From: Paracoccaceae bacterium
Lineage (GTDB): Bacteria > Pseudomonadota > Alphaproteobacteria > Rhodobacterales > Rhodobacteraceae
DNA: 8,632 nt
Direction: 5' to 3'
NCBI GenBank assembly: GCA_019090405.1
Contig: JAHRVZ010000060.1
Location: forward strand, 1 to 8,632
Made by a program: the position numbers and the translations under genes. Of the stretch, positions 1 through 6,660 are shown one piece after another (the stretch's first letter is position 1; every line of letters begins with the position of its first letter). A model generated the notes under the pieces. The model was given only the letters and a program-made list of their open reading frames with translations. It searched no databases and had not been told where the DNA came from.

Positions 1-105
1 GAAATGGCGGCAGGGGCCGCGATGTCGATGCTGCCGGCGCTGGCGCTGATCCTGCTGGGGCAGAGATTTGTCGTGCGTGGCCTACTGGCCGGCGCCGTAA
101 AATAG
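1..105 (+). CDS. Carbohydrate ABC transporter permease, C-terminal end (partial)
   Basis: The window opens inside this gene. Reading frame 1 gives 34 codons ending at TAG (103-105). The visible peptide has a hydrophobic segment (roughly MSMLPALALILLGQRFVV) followed by a short tail, RGLLAGAVK. A final membrane helix followed by R-G-L-(T/L)-x-G-A-V-K is the usual C-terminus of MalG/UgpE-type inner-membrane permeases of the sugar (CUT1) ABC family. The next gene is the matching ATPase, which supports this. The protein would form half of the membrane channel for sugar uptake. Its 3' end is the source of the tandem repeats that follow. The family call is fairly safe; the substrate is unknown. Confidence 0.8.
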   Translation, partial: EMAAGAAMSMLPALALILLGQRFVVRGLLAGAVK

Positions 106-216
106 ATAGTGCGCGGCCTTCTGGCCGGCGCCGTAAAATAGACAGCGCGTGGCCTGCTGGCGACGCCGAAAAGTACAACACGCGTGGCCTGTTGGCTGGC
201 GCAGGAAAATGACGGG
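73..216 (+). repeat. Decaying 36-bp tandem repeat of the permease 3' end
   Basis: Four tandem units start at about 73, 109, 145 and 181. The core GCGTGGCCT/GCGCGGCCT lies at 75, 111, 147 and 182, so the spacing is 36, 36 and 35 bp. Units 1 and 2 are almost identical and both encode VRGLLAGAVK plus a TAG stop. Unit 3 keeps only the first half well and unit 4 is more diverged. Unit 1 is the real gene end; the rest are untranslated copies ending 6 bp before the ATPase start codon. Units 1 and 2 contain a small GGCC-N4-GGCC inverted repeat, which could fold in the mRNA between the two genes. There are no unique spacers, so this is not a CRISPR array. Confidence 0.85.
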
Positions 217-221
217 ATACC

Positions 222-1337
222 ATGTCTGACCTTATTCTATCTTCGATCCGTAAATCCTATGGGGCTGTGTCGGTCATCAACGGGCTGGACCTGACCATTG
301 CGCAGGGTGAATTCGTCGCCCTTGTCGGCCCCTCGGGCAGCGGCAAATCCACGCTTTTGCGCATCATCGCCGGGCTAGAAGATATCGACGAGGGCACTAT
401 CACTCTGGGTGGCCGTGACGTGACCCATGCCGACCCCAGTGATCGCGACATGGCCATGGTGTTCCAGTCCTATGCGCTTTATCCGCATATGAGTGTCGCC
501 GATAATATGACCTTTGCCCTGCGTATGCGCAAAGCCCCGGCAGACGAGATTCAAAGCCGCCTGAAATCCGCTCTCGAGATACTGCACCTGACCGGATACG
601 AGGATCGCAAACCGGGTCAGTTGTCTGGTGGTCAGCGTCAGCGTGTCGCCATGGGCCGCGCCATCGTACGCGAACCTTCGGTGTTTTTGTTTGATGAACC
701 GCTGTCCAATCTTGACGCGAAACTGCGCGCCAAGACCCGGACCGAACTGCGGCAGTTGCACGAACGGCTGGGGGCGACATCGGTGTTTGTCACCCATGAC
801 CAGATCGAAGCGATGACCATGGCCGACCGTATCGTTCTGCTGGATGACGGCATCGTGCAGCAGGTCGGTACACCACATGAAATCTATAACAATCCGATTA
901 ACCGTTTTGTTGCCAGTTTCATTGGCTCTCCTGAGATCAACATGCTGAAAGGCACTCTTGGCCGGGATGGCAACACATTGAAGCTGGACAATGTCTCGCT
1001 GCCTGCCTCGCCAGCACGGCTGGCCGCACTTGAAGCGGCAAATGTCGATGGCAAAACGGTGGAACTTGGCGTGCGGGCCGAGCATTTGGATATTGCCAAG
1101 CCGGGTGAGGCGTCAAGTTTCTCGATGACCATCGCTGTGGTTGAATTTACCGGCCATGACGCGTTTGTCAGCGGTGAACGGGCGGGAAACCAGATTGTGC
1201 TGCGAATTGAGCCGGCCATGCAGGAAGCGCTGGGTAGCAAATTGGAGGCCGGCAAGGAATTGCCACTAAAGCTAGTGACGCCGGATGCCTGGCATCTGTT
1301 TGATGCTGATACCGGATTGTGCCTGACCTATACCTGA
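222..1337 (+). CDS. Sugar ABC transporter ATP-binding protein (MalK/UgpC type)
   Basis: This 371-aa cytoplasmic ATPase energises a carbohydrate importer. All the nucleotide-binding motifs are intact: Walker A GPSGSGKST (36-44), Q-loop Q82 in VFQSYALYPH, signature LSGGQRQR (134-141), Walker B FLFDEP (155-160), D-loop SNLD (162-165) and switch histidine H192. The region after about residue 240 fits the regulatory TOBE/MOP domain of the MalK/UgpC/MsmK group, and total length is normal for that group. The ATG at 222 has only weak Shine-Dalgarno character (AGGAAA is about 14 bases away), but the N-terminus aligns with the family start. It follows the permease and is followed 4 bp later by the DUF4432 gene, so it is one operon. 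The substrate cannot be told from the ATPase. Confidence 0.95.
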   Translation: MSDLILSSIRKSYGAVSVINGLDLTIAQGEFVALVGPSGSGKSTLLRIIAGLEDIDEGTITLGGRDVTHADPSDRDMAMVFQSYALYPHMSVADNMTFALRMRKAPADEIQSRLKSALEILHLTGYEDRKPGQLSGGQRQRVAMGRAIVREPSVFLFDEPLSNLDAKLRAKTRTELRQLHERLGATSVFVTHDQIEAMTMADRIVLLDDGIVQQVGTPHEIYNNPINRFVASFIGSPEINMLKGTLGRDGNTLKLDNVSLPASPARLAALEAANVDGKTVELGVRAEHLDIAKPGEASSFSMTIAVVEFTGHDAFVSGERAGNQIVLRIEPAMQEALGSKLEAGKELPLKLVTPDAWHLFDADTGLCLTYT

Positions 1338-1341
1338 TCTG

Positions 1342-2271
1342 ATGGATATATTCAGCCAACAGATCACCCCCAAAACCCTGACCACACAGGTCGGCAGTTT
1401 CGAGCAGGTCGCAGGTATCCGTCAGTTTCGTTTGGATGATGGGCCACAAAAGGGCGGTCGTCTGATCCAGGTCCGTAACGCGGCGGGCCTGTGTGTTGAT
1501 CTTTTACCCGACAGATGTCTGGACATTGGGCAAGTATGGGCAAAAGGGATACCGTTTGCCTGGCTTGGACCCTGGGGGCTGCCGTCCAAGGGTTCAGGCG
1601 TCAGTATGGACACCGCATTGGGTGGCCTGATGGCGACCTGCGGCTTCGATCATATCCGTCAGCCAGTGCACCATGCCGGGCATGACTATCCATTGCATGG
1701 CAACATGGCGCTGACCCCCTGCAAAGCCCTGAACGTCCATGATGTTCCTGACCAAGGTGGCGATATGACCATCGAGGCAACAACCTATGCAACCGCGCCG
1801 GACGGAGCCGGATATACGTTGAAACGACGCATCACCATCCCGTTTGAGCGCAACGAAATCAGGCTTGAGGACGAGATTACAACCACCCCGGCCAGCCCGG
1901 TCTTTGGGCTTTATCATATCAATCTGGGTTTTCCGCTGATTGGAAAAGACACAAACGTCACCGTGAACGGGGCTTCTATGAACGCCTGTTTGACGCCGGT
2001 CGATTCGCCTGTCCAGATCTCGCCGGCCCCATCAGAAGAATACACAGTCAGCATTGACAACACCACTGCGCGAGTCGGATTGGATGTCTTGTGCAACGGA
2101 TCCGAACTGCCCTGGTTACAAACCTACAGGCGTGCCGAAGACGGCATGAACCTGTTCTGTATCGAACCGGTTACCCACGACCGAAAACCACGTTCTGAAT
2201 TGTTGGGGCAAAGCGCCCAAGAAACAAAACCGAGCCAGAAAATCTCGTTGCAGTTTCTGTTTCGGTCTTAA
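1342..2271 (+). CDS. DUF4432 family protein, aldose 1-epimerase-like
   Basis: This 309-aa protein resembles the DUF4432 branch of the galactose-mutarotase fold. Visible family marks are LPDRCLDIG (55-63; the usual form is LPDRGxDIG), CGFDHI at about 100, H119 in PLHGNM, and H192 in YHINLGFPL. The histidines would be the candidates for sugar binding or acid-base catalysis in a mutarotase-like site. There is no signal peptide, so it should be cytoplasmic. It starts 4 bp after the ATPase stop without a clear ribosome site, which suggests translational coupling. As the last gene of a sugar-uptake operon it probably interconverts or senses the anomers of the imported sugar or a derivative. That function is inferred; most DUF4432 members are uncharacterised. 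Confidence 0.85.
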   Translation: MDIFSQQITPKTLTTQVGSFEQVAGIRQFRLDDGPQKGGRLIQVRNAAGLCVDLLPDRCLDIGQVWAKGIPFAWLGPWGLPSKGSGVSMDTALGGLMATCGFDHIRQPVHHAGHDYPLHGNMALTPCKALNVHDVPDQGGDMTIEATTYATAPDGAGYTLKRRITIPFERNEIRLEDEITTTPASPVFGLYHINLGFPLIGKDTNVTVNGASMNACLTPVDSPVQISPAPSEEYTVSIDNTTARVGLDVLCNGSELPWLQTYRRAEDGMNLFCIEPVTHDRKPRSELLGQSAQETKPSQKISLQFLFRS

Positions 2272-2589
2272 GGTTTCTGAGGCCAGCGCCGATCGACCCG
2301 ACTGCGACCTTTCCGCTGGGCAGTGGTATTTGAAGGGGCAGTTGGCCGATAGTTTTCAGGTGTGGAATTGCAGAAAACAGACTGCTGTGTCGGATTGTGA
2401 TTGAAAAAACAGAGCTAATCTGACAATTCGGAAACGCCGTTTGCACCACCAAAAACTGCAATAGGCATATATCGGCCAAAAAGGTGAGCCAGAGCGTCCG
2501 ATAATTCAATTGCTCAACGTCGAGCCATATATGAAGACGGACATTGCAGGGTTAACCTGATCATGACAGCTAACATAAGGAACAAATAG
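2272..2589. other. Gene-free stretch between sugar operon and acyl-CoA cluster
   Basis: These 318 bp hold no convincing gene. Base composition becomes more AT-rich toward the right end, as expected for a promoter region. Visible structure is slight: an 11-bp near-palindrome AAACG-C-CGTTT (about 2432-2442), the six-base inverted pair TATCGG/CCGATA (about 2469 and 2498), and two CATATAT boxes (about 2466 and 2527) that could be -10 elements. I see no hairpin followed by a T-run, so no clear intrinsic terminator for the sugar operon. The thiolase ribosome site AAGGAA (2577-2582) ends the stretch. Confidence 0.5.
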
Positions 2590-3774
2590 ATGAACGAGAT
2601 TGTTTTTGCGGGCGGAATGCGTACCCCGTTTGGAGATTACAGCAAATCCCTGAAAGACACTCCGCTTGGTGAATTGGGCACCCATGCCGCCAAGGCCTGT
2701 TTGGTCAAAGCCGGGTTGGGGGCGGATAAAATCGACCATCTGGTGTGGGGCAACGTTGTGCCTGTTGATATGGATGCCTGTTACCAAAGCCGGACAATTG
2801 CGCTGAATACCGGCATGTCGCAAGATACCGCATCTTTATATGTCCAGCGCGCCTGTGGCTCTGGCACGCAGGCAATACTGAGCGCCGCTCAGCAGATCAT
2901 GACAGGCCACTCAAAGATTGCGCTGGCCGGCGGTGGCGAAAATTCATCACGCGCACCTTATGTTTTGCAAGATAGCCGTTGGGGTGGCGGGCGTGGGCCT
3001 CAGACAATGGTCGATTCACTTGATCTGGCCTTTCGCGATCCGTTCAGCCGGGTTCTGATGGGGGAAACGGCGGAAAACCTGACCGAGGATTACGATTATC
3101 AGCGCGAAGACATGGATGTTTGGGCGCTAAAAAGCCAACAACGCGCTGGTGCGGCAATTGAAAGCGGGTTTTTGGCGCGCCAGGTCGCACCGATCGAAAT
3201 CAAGGAACGCCGCAGCACCCGCATCATGGAAGTGGATGAGTTTCCACGTCCCACTGTAACAGCCGAAAAACTGGCGTCGCTGAAGCCGGTATTCCGTAAG
3301 GGTGGCCGTGTCACAGCGGGTAATTCAAGCGGTATGACTGATGGTTCGGCCTTTATCGTTGTGGCCGATCGCGCCGCCGCCGAGGCCGAGGGCGTCACCC
3401 CTCTGGCACGCCTTGTCGATTGGGAAATTGTTGGTGTCGAACCAAGGGTCATGGGTGCAGGCCCGGTTCCGGCGATTGACAAGCTGCTAAAGCGGCGCAA
3501 CATGCAGGTGAACGACGTTGATTATTACGAAATCAACGAAGCCTTTGCCGTGGTGAATGTTCATGCCGAAAAACAGCTGGGCATTTCGCATGACCGCACC
3601 AATCTGTATGGCGGCGGCATTTCAATCGGACATCCCCCGGGTGCCACCGGTGTTCGCATGACCATTACTGCCATAGAACACCTGAAAGATACCGGTCAGC
3701 GTTACGCCATCATCAGCATGTGCATGGGCGGCGGGCAAGGCATGGCCGTATTGATCGAGAACATCATCGAGTAA
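2590..3774 (+). CDS. Thiolase (acetyl-CoA C-acyltransferase) with intact active site
   Basis: This 394-aa cytoplasmic thiolase, of normal family length, cleaves 3-ketoacyl-CoA with free CoA or condenses acetyl-CoA in reverse. The catalytic set is complete: nucleophile C89 in RACGSG, N316-F319 NEAF, H348 in GHPPGATG, and C378 in CMGGGQG. The GHPPGATG wording is a small departure from the common GHPxGASG. The start is supported by AAGGAA 7 bp upstream of the ATG. It is the first gene of the acyl-CoA cluster and lies 287 bp before a second, catalytically unusual thiolase-like gene. It could act as the final beta-oxidation thiolase of the pathway. It could also be a partner of the downstream thiolase-like/DUF35 pair, as in archaeal thiolase-HMG-CoA synthase-DUF35 complexes. 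Chain-length preference is not readable. Confidence 0.95.
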   Translation: MNEIVFAGGMRTPFGDYSKSLKDTPLGELGTHAAKACLVKAGLGADKIDHLVWGNVVPVDMDACYQSRTIALNTGMSQDTASLYVQRACGSGTQAILSAAQQIMTGHSKIALAGGGENSSRAPYVLQDSRWGGGRGPQTMVDSLDLAFRDPFSRVLMGETAENLTEDYDYQREDMDVWALKSQQRAGAAIESGFLARQVAPIEIKERRSTRIMEVDEFPRPTVTAEKLASLKPVFRKGGRVTAGNSSGMTDGSAFIVVADRAAAEAEGVTPLARLVDWEIVGVEPRVMGAGPVPAIDKLLKRRNMQVNDVDYYEINEAFAVVNVHAEKQLGISHDRTNLYGGGISIGHPPGATGVRMTITAIEHLKDTGQRYAIISMCMGGGQGMAVLIENIIE

Positions 3775-3786
3775 CAGACAATCTGC

Positions 3787-3824
3787 TGTCCCATGATACC
3801 TGGTATTGTGGCTATCTTGGGACA
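3787..3824. repeat. Inverted repeat (hairpin) just after the thiolase gene
   Basis: The arms TGTCCCATGATA (3787-3798) and TATCTTGGGACA (3813-3824) pair over 12 positions with one mismatch, leaving a 14-nt loop. The hairpin begins 12 bp after the thiolase stop codon. No T-run follows on either strand, so it is not a classic intrinsic terminator. It could protect the 3' end of the thiolase mRNA, be a processing site, or be a protein-binding palindrome. Confidence 0.7.
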
Positions 3825-3844
3825 CATAAGAAACTGAGCTTTGG

Positions 3845-3886
3845 CCAGCAACAACATCCTTACTTATGTATGGGTGTTGTTGCTGG
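3845..3886. repeat. Strong inverted repeat, 15-bp arms
   Basis: The arms CCAGCAACAACATCC (3845-3859) and GGGTGTTGTTGCTGG (3872-3886) pair along all 15 positions, with one G-U wobble if transcribed, around a 12-nt loop. This is far stronger than expected by chance and is not part of any gene. No T-run follows on either strand. The right arm shares bases with a further small inverted repeat, TGGTGC (3884-3889) with GCACCA (3898-3903), so the two structures cannot form fully at once. Its role is unknown: RNA stability, attenuation, or remnant of a small repeat element. Confidence 0.75.
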
Positions 3887-4048
3887 TGCCATTGTGCGCA
3901 CCAACGACTGTTTCCAGATCGCTTGCGTGACTAAGAAATACCCGATATTTTTCATGCTCTCAGACCTGCTGAATGCTAAAAGTCGCATATTAAGAGAATA
4001 TTTGCAAGTTCGCACTGGACGTGTTATTGCGCTGCCTACATATCGGAT

Positions 4049-4054
4049 GGAGGG
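4049..4054 (+). promoter_or_regulatory. Ribosome binding site deciding a TTG start
   Basis: GGAGGG ends 7 bases before the TTG at 4062, an ideal spacing. The in-frame ATG at 4047 overlaps this site and has no ribosome site of its own, and the GTG at 4056 is too close to it. Starting at TTG gives a protein beginning MNENVAILGG, where thiolase-fold proteins normally begin. Confidence 0.7.
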
Positions 4055-4061
4055 TGTCAGA

Positions 4062-5255
4062 TTGAATGAGAATGTCGCGATTCTTGGTGGCGCTGCTTCG
4101 CCTGTAGGCAAGATGCAGGGTGTGTCTGAAGACGGAATTCAGCAACTGGAACACGAAGTCCTGGCCAAGCTGGTTGTTGAGGCTTTGGCCGATGCCGGGC
4201 TGGAAAAGTCTGATGTCGGCTCTATGATATTCACGCTACCGCGCCCTTATACGCAGCAAAAATATTTTGCGACTTTCATGGCGAATTACCTGCGACTGCC
4301 CTGTGACGGTCTGGTCATGGAGGTTATGGGCAATGGCATGACGCCAGCCTTGGCGTTTCAGACGGCAATAGATCAGGTTCGTTTGGGCAGAACGAAAGTT
4401 GCGCTTGCGCTTGGGGTGAATTTTGAAACCGGAACGCCATCTGCGGAACATATGATGTCTTCGATGCGCGCAACTGGCGATGTGGATTTTCATACCCCAT
4501 TCGGCTTTACGCCAATCTCTTGGTACGCGATGGACGCCGTGCGTTACATTCACGAACATAATTCTTCCCGTGAAGATATAGCAAGTGTTGCGGTGAAAAA
4601 TCGTCGGCATGCCATGGATAATCCAATTGCCCAATACCGCAAACCAATGTCGCTGGACGATGTGTTGGCCCAACGGCCAATCGTGGAACCCCTGGGCCTG
4701 TTTGAGGTTCCCGGACGGGGCGATGGCGCTGTTTGTCTGGTCGTTGCCAGCGAAGATGTCGCGCGCGGCACTGGCAAACCGTTTGTGCGGGTGAAAGGCG
4801 AAGGGTTTTATCATGAGGGCGCACATCAAATCAGCGAAATGCCAAATGACATGATTAGCTTTGAGGCCGCAAAAATTGCTGGTGCCAAAGCGTTTTTGAA
4901 CGCGGGTATATCGGCGAAAAACCTTGATCTGGCAGAGATATATGCACCCTGCACAATCGTGGAAATTTTGGTGGCCGAGGCGCTTGGGCTGTGTCCGCGT
5001 GGTCAGGGCGCACGTCAGGCCGCAAACGGTGAAACATCCGTCGGCGGTCGCATCCCGATTTGTACGTCCGGGGGGCTTTTGTCACGGGGGCATCCGGCCT
5101 ATGTCACCGCGCTGTACAGTTATTTTGAAGTCCTTGAACAATTGCGCGGTCGTGGCGGGGCAAGGCAGGTCAGTGATGCTGAACTGGGCATCGTCTGTAC
5201 CGAACTGGGCAATTACAACGCGGCCATGGTTCACGTATTGGAGGCTGTCGCATGA
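4062..5255 (+). CDS. SCP-x/lipid-transfer-type thiolase-like protein, nucleophile Cys absent
   Basis: From the TTG start this is a 397-aa thiolase-fold protein. KNRRHAMDNPIAQYRKP (about 179-195) followed by DDVLAQRPIVEPLGL is typical of the SCP-x/Ltp thiolase-like branch. Where a thiolase has its nucleophile (CxSG) the sequence reads VMGNG (88-92), so the cysteine is replaced, most likely by M89. H344 in GHP is kept, but the following GATG is replaced by AYVT. The C-terminal CxGGG is replaced by ELGNYN (381-386). It overlaps the DUF35 gene by 4 bp. Known relatives in this arrangement are Ltp2 (retro-aldolase with ChsH2-DUF35, steroid side chain) and BbsB (thiolase with zinc-finger BbsA, toluene pathway). 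The missing cysteine favours the aldolase-like model. The frame is open throughout, so it is not a decayed gene. The substrate is unknown. Confidence 0.88.
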   Translation: MNENVAILGGAASPVGKMQGVSEDGIQQLEHEVLAKLVVEALADAGLEKSDVGSMIFTLPRPYTQQKYFATFMANYLRLPCDGLVMEVMGNGMTPALAFQTAIDQVRLGRTKVALALGVNFETGTPSAEHMMSSMRATGDVDFHTPFGFTPISWYAMDAVRYIHEHNSSREDIASVAVKNRRHAMDNPIAQYRKPMSLDDVLAQRPIVEPLGLFEVPGRGDGAVCLVVASEDVARGTGKPFVRVKGEGFYHEGAHQISEMPNDMISFEAAKIAGAKAFLNAGISAKNLDLAEIYAPCTIVEILVAEALGLCPRGQGARQAANGETSVGGRIPICTSGGLLSRGHPAYVTALYSYFEVLEQLRGRGGARQVSDAELGIVCTELGNYNAAMVHVLEAVA

Positions 5256-5674
5256 CCAACGATGTGCAGCAGATGACCGGAAAACGCGCCTATCCACCAC
5301 GCAAAAGCGAATTTACGCAGGTCTTTTGGGACGGTGTAGCGCAAGGACGTTTCCGCACAACGAAATGCGGCAAATGCGAACGCACTAGTTTTCCGCCCAA
5401 ACCAATTTGCCCTCATTGCTGGTCGGATCAGGTGTCATGGACGGACCTGTCTGGGCATGGTGTGCTTTATTCGGCGACAACGGTTCATGCCGGGCCTGCA
5501 GCTTTTGCGGCGGATTTGCCCTATAGAGTCGGGATCGTGGATCTGGACGAAGGTATGCGGGTCGCGACCCGAATTTTGGATGATACCAAGCTAGATGAGC
5601 CGGTCGAACTGGTGGCTTTGGCGTATGAGGACGGTCCACTTTATGGCGCAAGGCGCGCGCCTGCCGACAAATAG
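5252..5674 (+). CDS. DUF35 zinc-ribbon/OB-fold protein, partner of the thiolase-like protein
   Basis: This 140-aa protein has the DUF35 layout. An N-terminal helical region with FWDGVAQGRF (25-34) is followed by a rubredoxin-like zinc ribbon, C39-x2-C42-x10-C53-x2-C56. An OB-fold part follows from about residue 62 (WTDLSGHGVLYSATTVH). In characterised systems DUF35 proteins bind thiolase-fold partners and shape the acyl-CoA site or channel substrate (ChsH2-DUF35 with Ltp2, BbsA with BbsB, archaeal thiolase/HMG-CoA synthase complexes). The start overlaps the upstream stop (ATGA, 5252-5255) and has GGAGG 7 bp upstream, so the two proteins should be made in fixed ratio. The stop lies 2 bp from the stop of the convergent iclR-type gene. 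The fold and pairing are firm; the precise role is inferred. Confidence 0.92.
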   Translation: MTNDVQQMTGKRAYPPRKSEFTQVFWDGVAQGRFRTTKCGKCERTSFPPKPICPHCWSDQVSWTDLSGHGVLYSATTVHAGPAAFAADLPYRVGIVDLDEGMRVATRILDDTKLDEPVELVALAYEDGPLYGARRAPADK

Positions 5675-5676
5675 GG

Positions 5677-6495
5677 CTAACCGGCCAGACGCGGCGTTGG
5701 GAAAATGAGACCCTGATCACCCTCTGCGGGCCTATAGTCTTTCAAACACTTTGAAATGCGGTTTGCCGTTTCAATAACGTCTTTGGTTAGCTGTTCAGCT
5801 TGTTCCTCAGAGGTGATTTCAATTCGGCGAACAAAAGTCAGACTTGCAGAAACAGATGACTTGTCGTGAAAAATCGGGGCTGAGACGCCAAAAACCCTAT
5901 TGTTCACTTCATTTCCGACACAACAGCCTTTTCGTCGAATTTTTCGCATGCTTGCACGGAACTCTTCCAATGAATCGCCTAGCTCAGCCTCTGCGATTTC
6001 AGCGCTGTTGGAGCTGTAAAAGTTTTTCATCTGATAGGGCGGCAGGTAAGCCAGCACAGCACGCGAAGGCGAACCATAGATAAGAGGAAAGTTTTTACCG
6101 CGTTCCATCGTAAGAAAAATATCTGGATCGCAGCGCTCGACATAGATCGAAAGAACCTGATCTCCATAAAAGCTACTGATGCTTTTGGCGCCGATGAGGG
6201 GTGATTGATTGTCATCAAGGATCGGCTTGGCAATTTTCAAAAGCGGGTCCGAGCGACGAATTTGACGATCAAGCTGCATGATGCGTGGTCCCAGAACATA
6301 TGTGCTTGCCGCACCCGGAGCCAAAAGCCCGGCATCATACAGTGATTTGACATAGCGATAGGCGGTGGCACGGGTCGCGCCAAGTTTCTCCATGATCATT
6401 TCAACAGTCCAGGCAGGGTTCTCCTCTGAAAAAAGGTCTAGCACATTCAGCACCTTGCCAGCGCTACTTTGCTTGACGTCTCTGCCTTTTGGCAT
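5677..6495 (-). CDS. IclR-family transcriptional regulator
   Basis: This 272-aa regulator has the IclR layout. A winged helix-turn-helix covers about residues 10-72, with GKVLNVLDLF and a recognition helix near R42-A55 (RATAYRYVKSLYDAG). A C-terminal effector-binding domain covers about residues 85-260 (for example SPLIGAKSISSF and YGSPSRAVLAYLP). Length is typical. The ATG is preceded by GGGA about 8 bases upstream on the - strand. It is transcribed away from the CoA-transferase operon, and its gene meets the DUF35 gene tail to tail with 2 bp between stops. The position suggests it controls the CoA-transferase/MaoC/dehydrogenase operon, and perhaps the whole cluster, in response to the pathway's acid or its CoA ester. 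Whether it represses or activates cannot be read. Confidence 0.93.
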   Translation of the reverse strand: MPKGRDVKQSSAGKVLNVLDLFSEENPAWTVEMIMEKLGATRATAYRYVKSLYDAGLLAPGAASTYVLGPRIMQLDRQIRRSDPLLKIAKPILDDNQSPLIGAKSISSFYGDQVLSIYVERCDPDIFLTMERGKNFPLIYGSPSRAVLAYLPPYQMKNFYSSNSAEIAEAELGDSLEEFRASMRKIRRKGCCVGNEVNNRVFGVSAPIFHDKSSVSASLTFVRRIEITSEEQAEQLTKDVIETANRISKCLKDYRPAEGDQGLIFPTPRLAG

Positions 6496-6590
6496 GCTTC
6501 GTTTCCCTGCTTATCCGTTTATATTATGGGCCATACTACCGGTCCACCGCTCTCAAGTCATCTAGAATCGCAATATGTGAGACTGACCGC

Positions 6591-6606
6591 CTTTGTCTAC
6601 ACAAAG
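6591..6606. promoter_or_regulatory. Palindrome CTTTGT-N4-ACAAAG, possible operator
   Basis: Perfect six-base arms (6591-6596 and 6601-6606) surround CTAC. The site lies about 27 bp upstream of the -35 box of the rightward promoter, where an IclR-type protein could act as activator or contribute to repression. Assignment to this regulator is inference. Confidence 0.4.
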
Positions 6607-6632
6607 TAGGGTAGTGAGATAGGTATTCAGGG

Positions 6633-6660
6633 TTGAGTTATTCGTCTTGCTTGTTATAAA
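6633..6660 (+). promoter_or_regulatory. Sigma70-type promoter for the CoA-transferase operon
   Basis: TTGAGT (6633-6638) and TATAAA (6655-6660) are separated by 16 bp and match the consensus at four and five of six positions. Transcription should start near 6667, leaving a leader of about 70 bases before the chosen start codon. It is the best promoter match I noticed in the window. Confidence 0.55.

Noticed and set aside
73..216. 36-bp repeats suggesting a CRISPR array
   Set aside because: The units are directly adjacent without spacers and derive from the permease coding sequence.
375..1085. 236-codon open frame on the - strand
   Set aside because: It lies wholly inside the ATPase gene, whose motifs are complete, and its translation shows no recognisable domain.
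3787..3886. Intrinsic terminators after the thiolase gene
   Set aside because: The hairpins are good, but neither has a T-run on either strand, so I list them only as inverted repeats.
3720..4061. Longer N-terminus for the thiolase-like gene, starting inside the upstream thiolase gene
   Set aside because: The extra residues read through two hairpins, resemble no domain and lack a ribosome site. The strong GGAGGG points to 4062.
3775..4061. Metabolite riboswitch
   Set aside because: I could not match any conserved riboswitch core; only simple hairpins are visible.
4236..4829. 197-codon open frame on the - strand
   Set aside because: It is antisense to the thiolase-like gene, with no ribosome site or domain.
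4062..5255. Pseudogene explanation for the missing catalytic cysteine
   Set aside because: The frame is intact over 397 codons, other family motifs are well kept, and the gene is tightly coupled to an intact DUF35 gene, so the change looks functional.
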